64,000 nt of DNA, taken from APNM01 sp040361335. Lineage in GTDB: Bacteria; Pseudomonadota; Gammaproteobacteria; Nevskiales; Salinisphaeraceae. The position numbers and the translations under genes are program-made. The notes below the pieces were generated by a model. The model made no database searches. It saw only the letters and a program-made list of their open reading frames with translations, and was not told the origin of the DNA. Each line of letters starts with the position of its first letter. Within the stretch, counting starts at the first letter, position 1. The stretch covers positions 62,001-126,000 of the forward strand of contig NZ_APNM01000005.1 of assembly GCF_040361335.1 (NCBI RefSeq). Reading direction: 5' to 3'. Of this stretch, positions 18,223-27,008 are shown piece by piece.

Positions 18223-20013
18223 TCATTGTCCCCGCATGAACATCCGGTCCAGCGCCGCCAGGTCGACCTGGACCCAGCTCGGGCGGCCGTGGTTGCAATG
18301 GCCGGCGCGTTCGGTGCCCTCCATGTCCCGCAGCAGCGCGTTCATCTCGGCGTGGCTCAGGCGTCGGCCAGCCTTGATGGCGGCACGGCAGCCCATGTCG
18401 CCCAGAATCTCGTCCAGGGCCCGCCGCACGCGGTCGGCGCCGCTCTCGGCGGCCAGGTCCGACAGCACGTCGCGTACCAGACCCTCGCCATCGGCGTCGC
18501 CCAGCAGGGACGGCAACGCGCGCAGGGTGACCTGGGCGGGACCGCTGCGGCTGAGTTCCACCCCCAGACCGGCCAGATCGTCGGCATGGCGCTCGGCCAG
18601 CTCCGCCTCGGTCTCGGTCACCCGCAGGGTGGCGGGCACGAGCAACGGCTGCTGGCGCATGCCGCCGGCGGCCAGTTCCCGCTTGAGGCGCTCGTACAGG
18701 ATGCGCTCGTGGGCGGCGTGCATGTCCACCAGGATCAGTCCGTCGGCGTTCTCGGCCAGGATGTAGATACCATGCAATTGGCCCAGGGCATAACCCATCG
18801 CCGGGGTGTCGGCGGATGCCGGCGCCGGGGCCGACGACATCGCCGCGGCGGCCGGCGAGGACGGCGCCGGCGCCTGGAAGGCATAGCTCGCCGCGCTCTC
18901 GGCGGCGCCCAGGCCGAGCCCGCCCTGGCGCGGCGGTGCCGGGCCGGGCGCGCCGCGCACCGGCAGCTCGACCCGGTGGCCCTGGCCGTGATCGTGCTCG
19001 CCGGCCCCGCCGCCGTGATCATCCAGCGCCGCGTGCAATGTCCGGAACACGAAATCGTGCACCAGTCGCGACTCGCGGAAGCGCACCTCGGCTTTGGCCG
19101 GGTGCGCGTTGACGTCGACCTGCGCCGGATCGAGCGCCAGGAACAACACGTAGGCCGGATGGCGCTGGTTGTGCAGCACATCCTCGTAGGCCCGGCGCAC
19201 GGCGTGGTTGAACAGCCGGTCCCGGACCATGCGGTCGTTGACGAAACTGTACTGCAGGTCGGCCTGCGCCCGCGAGAAGCCGGGGGTCGCGATCCAGCCG
19301 GTCAGGCGCATGCCGGCGGCCTCGTGCTCGACGCGCACCGCGTGTTCCAGGAAGTCCTCGCCGCAGACCGCGCCGATGCGCCGCTCGGCCTCGCCGTCCG
19401 CCCCCGTCACCGCCGGCAGGTGCAGAAGCTCGCGGCCGTTGTGCCGCAGCCGGAAGGCCACGTCGAACCGCGACAGCGCGATGGTGCGGAACACGCGTTG
19501 CGCGTGCCGCAGCTCGGTGGCCTCGGTGCGCAGGAACTTGCGGCGCGCGGGCACCTTCGCGAACAGGTCCCGTACCTCGACCGTGGTGCCGGGCGGATGC
19601 GGCGCCGGGCGGGGCACGGGCACGTCGTCGTCGCCGCGGCCGGTGACGGCATGGGCCTGCCCTTCGTCCGCGGCGCGCGAGGTCAGCGTCAGGGTCGAGA
19701 CCGAGGCGATGCTGGGCAACGCCTCGCCGCGGAAACCCAGGCTGGCCACCCGCTCCAGTGCGTCCAGGCTGTCGATCTTGCTGGTGGCGTGGCGTGCCAG
19801 CGCCAGGGGAAGTTCGTCGCGGCCGATCCCGCGGCCGTCGTCGCGCACCCGGATCAAGCGCAGGCCGCCGGCCTCCAGCTCCACCGTCACACTGGCCGCG
19901 CCCGCGTCGAGGCTGTTCTCCATCAGTTCCTTGACCACGGACGCGGGGCGTTCGACGACTTCGCCGGCGGCGATCTGGCTGATTAGCTGCGGATCGAGGA
20001 CACGTATCGGCAT
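18223..20013 (-). CDS. mutL: DNA mismatch repair protein MutL (endonuclease-type)
   Basis: MutL couples mismatch recognition by MutS to strand removal. The 596-residue chain has the GHKL ATPase domain: VVKELMENSLDAGA, DDGRGIG, GFRGEALPSIASVS. A variable linker leads to a C-terminal dimerisation domain. The C-terminal part carries DMHAAHERILYE from residue 430, matching the DxHA(x)2E(x)4E metal site of nicking MutL proteins, together with CNHGRP and a terminal FMR. This predicts a MutH-independent system in which MutL itself nicks. It keeps its place upstream of miaA, but its usual upstream neighbour, the amidase, is displaced by two inserted genes. Confidence 0.97.
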   Translation of the reverse strand: MPIRVLDPQLISQIAAGEVVERPASVVKELMENSLDAGAASVTVELEAGGLRLIRVRDDGRGIGRDELPLALARHATSKIDSLDALERVASLGFRGEALPSIASVSTLTLTSRAADEGQAHAVTGRGDDDVPVPRPAPHPPGTTVEVRDLFAKVPARRKFLRTEATELRHAQRVFRTIALSRFDVAFRLRHNGRELLHLPAVTGADGEAERRIGAVCGEDFLEHAVRVEHEAAGMRLTGWIATPGFSRAQADLQYSFVNDRMVRDRLFNHAVRRAYEDVLHNQRHPAYVLFLALDPAQVDVNAHPAKAEVRFRESRLVHDFVFRTLHAALDDHGGGAGEHDHGQGHRVELPVRGAPGPAPPRQGGLGLGAAESAASYAFQAPAPSSPAAAAMSSAPAPASADTPAMGYALGQLHGIYILAENADGLILVDMHAAHERILYERLKRELAAGGMRQQPLLVPATLRVTETEAELAERHADDLAGLGVELSRSGPAQVTLRALPSLLGDADGEGLVRDVLSDLAAESGADRVRRALDEILGDMGCRAAIKAGRRLSHAEMNALLRDMEGTERAGHCNHGRPSWVQVDLAALDRMFMRGQ

Positions 20014-20084
20014 GCGATGACGGGCTGAGCGAGGATAAACGCGAATGCTAGCAGGCCATGGGGTTTGTTCGGACCGGGAATATT

Positions 20085-20227
20085 AACCACAGAGGCGCAC
20101 AGAGGCGCACTGAGGGCAAGACAGTAAAAGGCGTACCAGTCCCCCTTGGCGCGGTCCGAGTCGACACCATCCACTCTACCCCTTTATGCCTTCCTATCTC
20201 TGTGCGCCTCTGTGCGCCTCTGTGGTT
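20085..20227. repeat. Perfect 26-bp inverted repeat of CAGAGGCGCA words
   Basis: The left arm (20085-20110) and right arm (20202-20227) are perfect reverse complements over 26 bases with a 91-base loop. Each arm starts AACCACAGAGG and repeats the 10-base word AGAGGCGCAC. The loop-proximal parts are weakly similar as well. The element lies between mutL and the FAD oxidoreductase, and the right arm runs into the coding region of that oxidoreductase. Confidence 0.95.
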
Positions 20228-21383
20228 CATCAAACAGCCGGGAACCGGCAACACGACCGGAATAGATCGCCCGGTAGCCCGCCATGAACTTGCGATCGAT
20301 GCGGTCTTTGAGCCGCATCGCCGCGCGCCCGTGCCACCACAGCCGGGACCAGGTGGCGAGACCGGTGCCGTCCCCCAGGTTGAGGATGGCCAGGTGACGT
20401 GTCTGCGGCCGGTAGGCCCGCAACGCCCGGCCATCCAGGGACGCCAGCAGGTTCCGGTGCAGGACGGGCGCGGCGCGCACGCCGTACACCCCCAGTTTCG
20501 GCAGGGGCCGTGGCAGGAAATGGGCGCAGTCGCCGGCGGCGAACACCCGAGCATCGGCCTCGGAATGCAGGGCGGCCGTCACCCGCAGACCACCGCGTTC
20601 GTCCCAGGGCAGGCCCGTCGCGCGCGTCAGGGGCGCGGCGCGCAGCCCCGTGGCGACGGCCAGCAGGTCCGCGCGCAGCCGGCGACCGTCCGCCAATCGC
20701 AGCGTCCCGCCATCCTTGGCGGCCACCTCGGCGCCGGTGAGCACCGCCACCCCCAGACGCGCCAGGTGCGAGGCGAGACGGCGCGCGGCCGGCGCCGGCG
20801 CGGCCGGCAGCAACCGGTCGCCGCGCGCGCACAGGCTGACCCGCAGGCTCCCGGCGCAGGACCGGCCCAGCGCCGCGAGATTGGCGGCCACCTCGCAGCC
20901 GCTGGCGCCGCCGCCCGCGACCACGACCTCCAGCCGGGCCGTGCCGTCGGCCAACCGGTCGCGGACCGCCCGATGCAGCGCGCGCAGATTGGCGACGGGT
21001 TTGACCGGCCAGACGTCCGGGTCGCCGGCGGCACCGGCCGGCAGGGCCGCGACCTCGCTGCCGACATTCAGCGACAGCCGGTCGTAGCCCAGCGCCCCGC
21101 CGTCGGCGAGATGCGCCACCTGTCGTTCCGCATCGACTCCGACGACCCGTCCCGCCAGGAAGTCGCCCCCGGCGGCGCGGACCAACGCCGCCGGATCGAG
21201 ACGATCGGCCGACGAGGGATAGCGACCGCCCAGCACGCCCGTGGCCATGCCCGAATACCAGAAATGCCCCGGATCCAGCAGCAGCAGGCGCGCACCTCGG
21301 CGGACGAACTCGGCGGCGCGCGCGGCCACGTGCAGGTGGGCGTGGCCGGCGCCGACCAGGAGGATGGTGGGACGACCCGTCAT
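20184..21383 (-). CDS. FAD-dependent pyridine nucleotide-disulfide oxidoreductase (SelD-associated / NDH-2-like type)
   Basis: The 399-residue protein has an N-terminal FAD-binding motif GAGHAHLHV, a second dinucleotide-binding loop AGGGASGCEVAANLA, and the C-terminal FAD contact VFAAGDCAHF. The GAGHAHLHV start is typical of oxidoreductases that in other bacteria are fused or linked to selenophosphate synthetase, and is also like type II NADH dehydrogenases and sulfide:quinone reductases. The substrate is unknown. No redox-active CxxC pair is evident. It sits with the TauE/SafE permease in an insertion between mutL and the amidase. The last 14 or so residues are encoded by a repeat arm, so the natural C-terminus may have been replaced. 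Confidence 0.87.
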   Translation of the reverse strand: MTGRPTILLVGAGHAHLHVAARAAEFVRRGARLLLLDPGHFWYSGMATGVLGGRYPSSADRLDPAALVRAAGGDFLAGRVVGVDAERQVAHLADGGALGYDRLSLNVGSEVAALPAGAAGDPDVWPVKPVANLRALHRAVRDRLADGTARLEVVVAGGGASGCEVAANLAALGRSCAGSLRVSLCARGDRLLPAAPAPAARRLASHLARLGVAVLTGAEVAAKDGGTLRLADGRRLRADLLAVATGLRAAPLTRATGLPWDERGGLRVTAALHSEADARVFAAGDCAHFLPRPLPKLGVYGVRAAPVLHRNLLASLDGRALRAYRPQTRHLAILNLGDGTGLATWSRLWWHGRAAMRLKDRIDRKFMAGYRAIYSGRVAGSRLFDEPQRRTEAHRDRKA

Positions 21384-21390
21384 CGGGCCG

Positions 21391-22188
21391 TCAGGCGACC
21401 GGAAACCGGGGCGCCAGCAGCAGGGCCAGGCCCGTGAGCGCCAATGCCGCCCCGAGCACAGCCTGCAGCACCGGGCCGGCCATCAGGGGCGCCAGACGTC
21501 GCGCCACGCCCATGCCGGCCACCGCCCCGAACACGAACAGGCCGGTGTCGAACCAGGGGATGTCGGTACCGCCGGCATAGATCGCGGCAAGGCCGGACAG
21601 GGCCGTCAGGGCGATCGCCAGCAGGGCCGCGCCCATCGCCCGCGGCCGGCTGTGGCGCGCGACGATCATGCAGACCGGCACCGAGAGAAAGGCGGCGCCG
21701 ATCCCGAACATCCCCGACAACAGCCCCGCCACGGCGCCCACGGAGATCAGCGCCGCGGCCCCGCCCCGCCGCCATGACCGCGTAACGGCGGCGGGCTCGG
21801 GTACCAGACCCGCCCTGACGATGCCCGCCGCCGCCGGCCGCGAGGCGGCAAGCCACAACAGACCGAGTCCCACGACAACCGCGAGGAACGCGAACGCCGA
21901 CATATGGACGCCCGCCGGCAAGACCGCGCCCAGATACACGCCCGCCGGCGCCGCGACCACGCCGCCGGTCGCGAGCGCAAGTCCGGCACGGGTGTCCAGC
22001 AACCGCGCCCGGGCCGCATCGCCGGCCCCGATCGCCGCCATCAGCGCCAGCGCCGCGAGCGCCACGGACAGCGCCACCGGCACCGGAAATCCGAGACCGT
22101 GGAGCAGCAGCGGCAGCAGGAACAGGCTGCCGCCGGCGGCGCTCAAGCCCAGCGCCAGCCCGGCCAGGGCACCCAGGAAAATCGCCAT
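21391..22188 (-). CDS. TauE/SafE-family membrane permease
   Basis: The 265-residue protein is almost wholly hydrophobic with about eight membrane helices in two homologous halves. Each half begins with a glycine-rich segment (GLALGLSAAGGSLFLLPLL and GAVAGLLSGMFGIGAAFLSV), the hallmark of the TauE/SafE family. Known members move sulfite, sulfoacetate or related organosulfur anions, but the substrate here is not defined. It ends 7 bases before the FAD oxidoreductase start, so the two are probably co-transcribed. A sulfur- or selenium-related role for the pair is inference. Confidence 0.88.
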   Translation of the reverse strand: MAIFLGALAGLALGLSAAGGSLFLLPLLLHGLGFPVPVALSVALAALALMAAIGAGDAARARLLDTRAGLALATGGVVAAPAGVYLGAVLPAGVHMSAFAFLAVVVGLGLLWLAASRPAAAGIVRAGLVPEPAAVTRSWRRGGAAALISVGAVAGLLSGMFGIGAAFLSVPVCMIVARHSRPRAMGAALLAIALTALSGLAAIYAGGTDIPWFDTGLFVFGAVAGMGVARRLAPLMAGPVLQAVLGAALALTGLALLLAPRFPVA

Positions 22189-22280
22189 ATCCAGTCCGAA
22201 CGGTTCAACGCGGACGGCCGCCGGCGGCGGCCGCGCTCAGGATGGACGGGCCAGGCGCCCGCCCCGCGGCAAGCATAACA

Positions 22281-22300
22281 AGGGCCTGTTAACAGGCCCT
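22281..22300. terminator. Perfect 20-bp palindrome behind the amidase gene, terminator-like
   Basis: AGGGCCTGTTAACAGGCCCT is a perfect palindrome 9 bases beyond the amidase stop on the minus strand, followed by a weakly T-rich TTGTTAT. A second small hairpin (CCTAG...CTAGG, 22298-22313) overlaps it. It probably stops transcription of nnr-tsaE-amidase before the inserted permease gene. The T-run is poor, so it may act as an mRNA 3' stabiliser rather than a strong terminator. Confidence 0.55.
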
Positions 22301-22308
22301 AGCAGACA

Positions 22309-23631
22309 CTAGGGTGAGGAGGCCGCCAGCTGGGCGTTCGCGGCGGGAATTTCCAGCACTTGGCCGACGCGGATGGTATCCCCGGACAGACCGTTAGCGC
22401 GGCGCAGGCGCGCGGTATCGACGCCGTAGCGCATGGCGATGCCGGACAGGGTCTCGCCGGACCGTACCTCGTGGCTGCCGGCAGCGGCGAACCGCGAGCC
22501 GGGCCGGTAACTGGCGAGGTAGCCGTCGACGCCGCCGAGCACGGCCTCCGCCAACTGCCGCTGGTAACCGGCGTCGCGCAATCGCCGCTCTTCGTGCGGA
22601 TTGGAGATGAACGCCGTTTCCACCAGGATCGAGGGAATGTCCGGCGACTTGAGCACCAGAAAGCCGGCCTGCTGGACCTGCTCCTTGTGCAGCTTGGCGA
22701 TACCGTCCAGGCGTTCGAGAATGCGACCGCCGACGTCCAGGCTCGCCTCGATGCTGGCGCCCTGGGACAGGTCGAGCATGAAGGAAGCGAGCTGGTCGTC
22801 CTTGTCCTTGAGGCTGACCCCGCCGATCAGATCGGCGGCGTTCTCGCGCTCCGCCAGCCAGCGGGCATGCTCGCTGCTGGCGCCGTTGCGGGACAGGGCG
22901 TACACCGACGCGCCGCGCGCGCGGCGGTCGGGGAAGGCGTCGGCGTGCAGCGACACGAACAGGTCGGCCTTGGCCGCCCGCGCCTTCTGGATGCGCTCGC
23001 GCAGGCCCACGTAATAATCACCGTCGCGGATCATCACCGCGCGCATGCCGGGACGCTCGTTGATCATCGCTTCGAGGCGGCGCGCGATCTGGAGCACCAC
23101 GTCCTTCTCGCGGGTGCCGCTGGGGCCGATGGCGCCGGGGTCCTCGCCGCCGTGGCCGGCATCCACCGCCACCACCAGCTCGCGCTCGCGGAACTGGCGC
23201 TCGGTGGTCGGCGGCGCGGGTTCGGCGTCGGCATCGCCGGCACCCTCCAGATCCACCACCAGGCGGTGGCCGTATTCGCCGTTGGGCGCGAGCGCGAAGC
23301 TCTTGGGCGGCACCGACTCGGCCAGGTCCAGCACCACGCGAAGATCGCCGCCTTCGTGGACGCCCGTGCGGATGCGGCGTACGGCACCCTTGCCGTCGAG
23401 ATCGCCGACGAGGGCGTCGCGACGGTCGGTGTCGTTGAGATCGATCACAACGCGCGGCGGGCCATCCAGCGTGAACACGCTGTGCTCGGCCGCCTCGCTC
23501 AGGTCGAAGACCACGCGCGTACGCTCCGGCGCGGCCCAGACGCGTACGTCCTGCAGCGTGGTTTCCGCGGTGGCCGCGAACGCCGCGACCGCGAGACCGG
23601 CCGCCGCCAAAATGCGCGTGAATCCTGCCAT
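22309..23631 (-). CDS. amiC: N-acetylmuramoyl-L-alanine amidase with AMIN and LysM domains
   Basis: This periplasmic enzyme cleaves the bond between muramic acid and the peptide stem to separate daughter cells. The 440-residue chain has a signal peptide (residues 1 to about 22), an AMIN domain (about 25-130), an Amidase_3 catalytic domain with zinc-ligand motifs DAGHGGEDPGAIG, HADAF and the Glu-containing VETAFISN, and a C-terminal LysM repeat (SGETLSGIAMRYG). The ATG at 23631 gives the signal peptide and follows GGAGGGGG; an upstream start at 23691 is unlikely. It corresponds to amiB in the E. coli order yjeF-yjeE-amiB-mutL. The choice between amiB and amiC names is not certain. Confidence 0.93.
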   Translation of the reverse strand: MAGFTRILAAAGLAVAAFAATAETTLQDVRVWAAPERTRVVFDLSEAAEHSVFTLDGPPRVVIDLNDTDRRDALVGDLDGKGAVRRIRTGVHEGGDLRVVLDLAESVPPKSFALAPNGEYGHRLVVDLEGAGDADAEPAPPTTERQFRERELVVAVDAGHGGEDPGAIGPSGTREKDVVLQIARRLEAMINERPGMRAVMIRDGDYYVGLRERIQKARAAKADLFVSLHADAFPDRRARGASVYALSRNGASSEHARWLAERENAADLIGGVSLKDKDDQLASFMLDLSQGASIEASLDVGGRILERLDGIAKLHKEQVQQAGFLVLKSPDIPSILVETAFISNPHEERRLRDAGYQRQLAEAVLGGVDGYLASYRPGSRFAAAGSHEVRSGETLSGIAMRYGVDTARLRRANGLSGDTIRVGQVLEIPAANAQLAASSP

Positions 23632-23752
23632 TGCCGCCCCCTCCGGACGCGGAAGGCTGTGTCCCAGATTCCGACCGTAGCCGGATTTCAAGCGTATGGC
23701 AAGTATTTTTTCATTGTAAACAGTGAGTCGTGAAACAAACCTTCAACCGACT

Positions 23753-24235
23753 TTAGGAGTTCGCGCTATCTGCGCCGATTCCGTCCAGCAGGCGCACGCC
23801 CCTTTCCCCGTGGCCGACCAATGTTGCGCGACGGGCCCGGCCGTCGTAGTCCAGGCGCACCTCCAGGTCCGTCGCCGGCAGGTAACCCGCGCCGCGTTCG
23901 GGCCACTCCACCAGCAGCCAATCGCGCCCGGGATCGCAGTCGCGTATGCCCAGGTAATCGAGCTCGCCCGGATCACCGAGACGATAGAGATCCAGGTGGT
24001 AGATCGTGCGGCCCGCCACCGTGTAGGGCTCGACCAGGGTGTAGGTGGGACTGACCACGGCGCCTTCGTGACCCAGTTCGCGGATCAGGGCCCGGGCCAG
24101 CGTGGTCTTGCCGGCGCCGAGATCACCGGCGAGCGCGATCACCGCTCCGCCCGGCATGGCGCGCAAGGCCGCCGCCAGGGCGCGGCCCAGGGCCTCGGTC
24201 GCCCCGGCGTCGGGCAGCCGGCGGGAAACGCTCAA
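23753..24235 (-). CDS. tsaE: tRNA threonylcarbamoyladenosine biosynthesis ATPase TsaE
   Basis: TsaE is the small ATPase that recycles the TsaB-TsaD complex making t6A37 in tRNAs. The 160-residue protein has the P-loop GDLGAGKTT, the VSPTYTLVEPY switch region, HLDLYRL and the VEWPERG motif, all diagnostic. The start is a TTG overlapping the nnr stop codon by 4 bases, which implies translational coupling. It is followed by the amidase after about 120 bases. Confidence 0.96.
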   Translation of the reverse strand: MSVSRRLPDAGATEALGRALAAALRAMPGGAVIALAGDLGAGKTTLARALIRELGHEGAVVSPTYTLVEPYTVAGRTIYHLDLYRLGDPGELDYLGIRDCDPGRDWLLVEWPERGAGYLPATDLEVRLDYDGRARRATLVGHGERGVRLLDGIGADSANS

Positions 24236-25725
24236 GCGGGATTGGCGGCGCGGCGCAGCGCCGGGAACAGGTCGCAGGGCAACAGACCGCGCTCACCCTC
24301 TTCCGCGGCATCGTCGCCGGCCGCGGCATGGAGCTGCACCGCAATGCGGGCGGCGGTATCCGGCGCCAGACCCTGGGCGAGCATCGCGGCCACCACGCCG
24401 GTGAGCACATCCCCCATGCCGCCGACGGCCATGCCCGGATTGCCGGCGGTGCAAATCCAGAGTTCGCTCCGGGCGCCGCGGACCAGGCTGCCGGCCCCCT
24501 TCAACACCACGGCGGCGTCGTAGCGGTCCGCGAGCGCGGCCACCGCCCCCGGCCGATCCGCCTGGATCGCCCGGGTGTCCGTGTCCAGCAGGCGTGCCGC
24601 TTCCCCCGGATGCGGCGTTAGCACCCAGCCGCCGCGCGCCTGCGGCGATCCGGCCAGGAGATTGAGGGCGTCGGCGTCCACCACCAGCGGCAGATCGGTG
24701 GCGAGCATGCGCTGCCAGAGGGCACGGGCCCAATCATCCTGACCCAGCCCCGGCCCGACGGCCGCGACGGTGGCGCGCTCCAACAACGGGGCCAGGTCAT
24801 CGGCGCCGGCCACGGGCCGCGCCATCAGCTCGGGCCGCGCCTGGCTCATGGCGCCCGCATGGTCCGCGTGGGTGGCCACCGAGACCAGCCCGGCGCCGCA
24901 ACGCAGGGCCGCCTCGCCCGCCATGCGCGCGGCGCCGCCCATGCCGCGGTTGCCGCCCACGCAGAGGACATGGCCGTTGCCGCCCTTGTGGGCGTGCCGT
25001 GCGCGGGGCGGCAGGGCCGCGCGCAGATCGGCGTGCCGCAGGCGGCGCGCCGTGTATTCGGCGCCGTCGTAGACATCCGGCGGCGCGCCCAGGTCGTGAA
25101 ACGATACGGCGCCCGCCCGCCCCGGACCCTCGCCCGTGAGCAGACCGAGCTTGAGCCCGATGAAGGTGGGCGTGGCGTCGGCCGTCACCGCGGTGCCCCA
25201 GATGGAGCCGCGGTCGGCATCCAGGCCGGAGGGGATATCCACCGCCAGGACGCCGGCGCCGCGCCCGCGGGCCGTGTCGATCGCCGCCACCGCATCGCGG
25301 AAGCGGCCTTCCACCGGGCGGCCGAGCCCGGTACCCAGCAGCGCGTCCACCACCACGTCGGCATCCGGCAGCTCGCCCTCGAAGGGCTCGCACACGCCGC
25401 CGGCATCCTCGAACGCAGCCAGGGCCCGCGCGGCGTCGCCGCGCGCCTTGTCGCGATCGCCCAGGAAGAACAACCGCACCTCGCAGCCGGCCGCGCGCGC
25501 CAGCCGCGCCACCAGGAACCCGTCGCCGCCGTTGTTGCCGGGCCCGCACACGGCCACCACCCGGCGCGCCGCGGGCCAGTGCAGCCGCAGGGTGGCGAAC
25601 GCCGCCTGCGCCGCGCGCCGCATCAGGGTGAAGCCGGGCACGCCCTGGCCCTCGATCACGCGCTTGTCCAGCGCCGCCACCTGGGCGGCCCCGTAGACGC
25701 GGTCCGGCCAGTTCTCGCGATCCAT
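24232..25725 (-). CDS. nnr: Bifunctional NAD(P)H-hydrate epimerase / ADP-dependent dehydratase
   Basis: This enzyme repairs hydrated NADH and NADPH. The N-terminal epimerase (YjeF_N) domain, residues about 1-215, shows CGPGNNGGDGFLVARL and a SGLDAD motif. The C-terminal ADP-dependent dehydratase (carbohydrate-kinase fold) shows LTPHPGEAARLL, VLKGAGSLV and GNPGMAVGGMGDVLTG. The 497-residue length fits a full fusion. The ATG at 25725 has GAGG eight bases upstream and is preferred to an ATG six bases earlier. Its promoter region is the 1.2 kb repeat array. Confidence 0.95.
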   Translation of the reverse strand: MDRENWPDRVYGAAQVAALDKRVIEGQGVPGFTLMRRAAQAAFATLRLHWPAARRVVAVCGPGNNGGDGFLVARLARAAGCEVRLFFLGDRDKARGDAARALAAFEDAGGVCEPFEGELPDADVVVDALLGTGLGRPVEGRFRDAVAAIDTARGRGAGVLAVDIPSGLDADRGSIWGTAVTADATPTFIGLKLGLLTGEGPGRAGAVSFHDLGAPPDVYDGAEYTARRLRHADLRAALPPRARHAHKGGNGHVLCVGGNRGMGGAARMAGEAALRCGAGLVSVATHADHAGAMSQARPELMARPVAGADDLAPLLERATVAAVGPGLGQDDWARALWQRMLATDLPLVVDADALNLLAGSPQARGGWVLTPHPGEAARLLDTDTRAIQADRPGAVAALADRYDAAVVLKGAGSLVRGARSELWICTAGNPGMAVGGMGDVLTGVVAAMLAQGLAPDTAARIAVQLHAAAGDDAAEEGERGLLPCDLFPALRRAANPA

Positions 25726-25794
25726 GGTCATGGCCTCATTGTAATGGCGATGGGCGGTGGCGGGGAGCGAAGCACCGTGCCGACGTCTGAAAAA

Positions 25795-27008
25795 ATCCAC
25801 CGATTACACGGATTGCACGGATTTCAGAAACCTGCGCTTTTATCTGCGTGCCTCTGCGTCATCCGCGGATAGATTGAAAATCCGACGGTCCGGCTATCGA
25901 AAGACCTCCGCCAAGCGCCGGGGCAACGGAACCGTCGCAGCCTAAGCCCATAAAAGATCCGCCGATTAACACCGATGGACGCAGATCGGGGGACTACGGG
26001 AGCGACTCTTCGAATCCGTGGAATCCGTGTAATCCGTGGATAGATCAAGTATCGGCTATCGAAAGGACCGCCACGGAGCGCCGTGTCCTCGTCCAAAAAC
26101 AATCCACCGATTGCACGGATTCAACGGATTCGAAGACCCGCTCTTGTGTCTGCGTGCATCCGCGTCCTCTGCGGATAGCTTCAAAACCCCGACGGCTCGC
26201 CTACCCGAAAGACCGCCGCGAAGCGCCAAGGCGACGGAAGCGCCGTGGCTTAACCCTATTAAACGATCCGCCGATTAACGCCGATGGACGCAGATCAAGG
26301 GGCACTTCCAAGCGACTCTTTGAATCCGCGAAATCTGCGCAATCCGTGGATAGATGCAAAATCCCGACGGCCCGCTTATCGAAAGAACCTCCGCGCGGCG
26401 CCAAGGCCCCCGAGCCGCCGTGCACTCCACCAAAACAATCCACCGATTACACGGATTCAACGGATTCGAAGACCCGCTCTTGTGTCTGCGTGCATCCGCG
26501 TCCTCTGCGGATAGCTTCAAAACACCGACGGCTCGCCTACCCGAAAGACCGCCGCGAAGCGCCAAGGCGACGGAAGCGCCGCGGCTTAACCCTATTAAAC
26601 GATCCGCCGATTAACGCCGATAGACGCAGATCAAGGGGCACTTCCAAGCGACTCTTTGAATCCGCGAAATCTGCGCAATCCGTGGATAGATTCAAAAACC
26701 TTAGCCGCTCGGCAGCCGAAATTATCTCCGCGAAGCGCCGGGGCGACGGAACCGCCGCAACCTAGCCTATAAAACGATCCGCCGATTAACGCCGATGGAC
26801 GCAGATCAGGGGGCTATGGAAGCGACTCTTCGAATCCGTTGAATCCGTGTAATCTGTGGATAGATCAAGACCTCCGCGAAGCGCCAAGGCGCCCGACCCA
26901 CCTACTCCGCCACCCCAAAAACCATCCGCGGATTACACAGATTTCACGGATGTTTTATAAAGCATCATTCTTCAAATCCGCGCATTCTGCGTAATCTGTG
27001 GATCAACC
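25795..27008. repeat. Non-coding array of seven ~80-90 bp elements in mostly alternating orientation
   Basis: The 1.2 kb between nnr and pgi holds no credible gene. It is filled by copies of one element at 25795-25872 (+), 25956-26043 (-), 26102-26178 (+), 26265-26353 (-), 26438-26514 (+), 26601-26689 (-) and 26776-26863 (-). In plus orientation a copy runs from ATCCAC-GATTACACGGATT words through a short linker to TCTGCGTnCATCnGCG and GCGGATAG. Because orientations alternate, neighbours can pair into long hairpins. Spacers share a CCGCGAAGCGCCAAGGCG motif. A smaller hairpin of the same words (26922-27005) ends the array and contains the pgi stop codon. Confidence 0.92.

Noticed and set aside
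26154..26765. 203-codon open frame inside the repeat array
   Set aside because: It is translated repeat DNA with the same peptide phrases recurring, no ribosome site and no recognisable domain.
25795..27008. Possible CRISPR array
   Set aside because: Units are 80-90 bases, alternate in orientation and the spacers are themselves similar; there are no short direct repeats with unique spacers and no cas genes.
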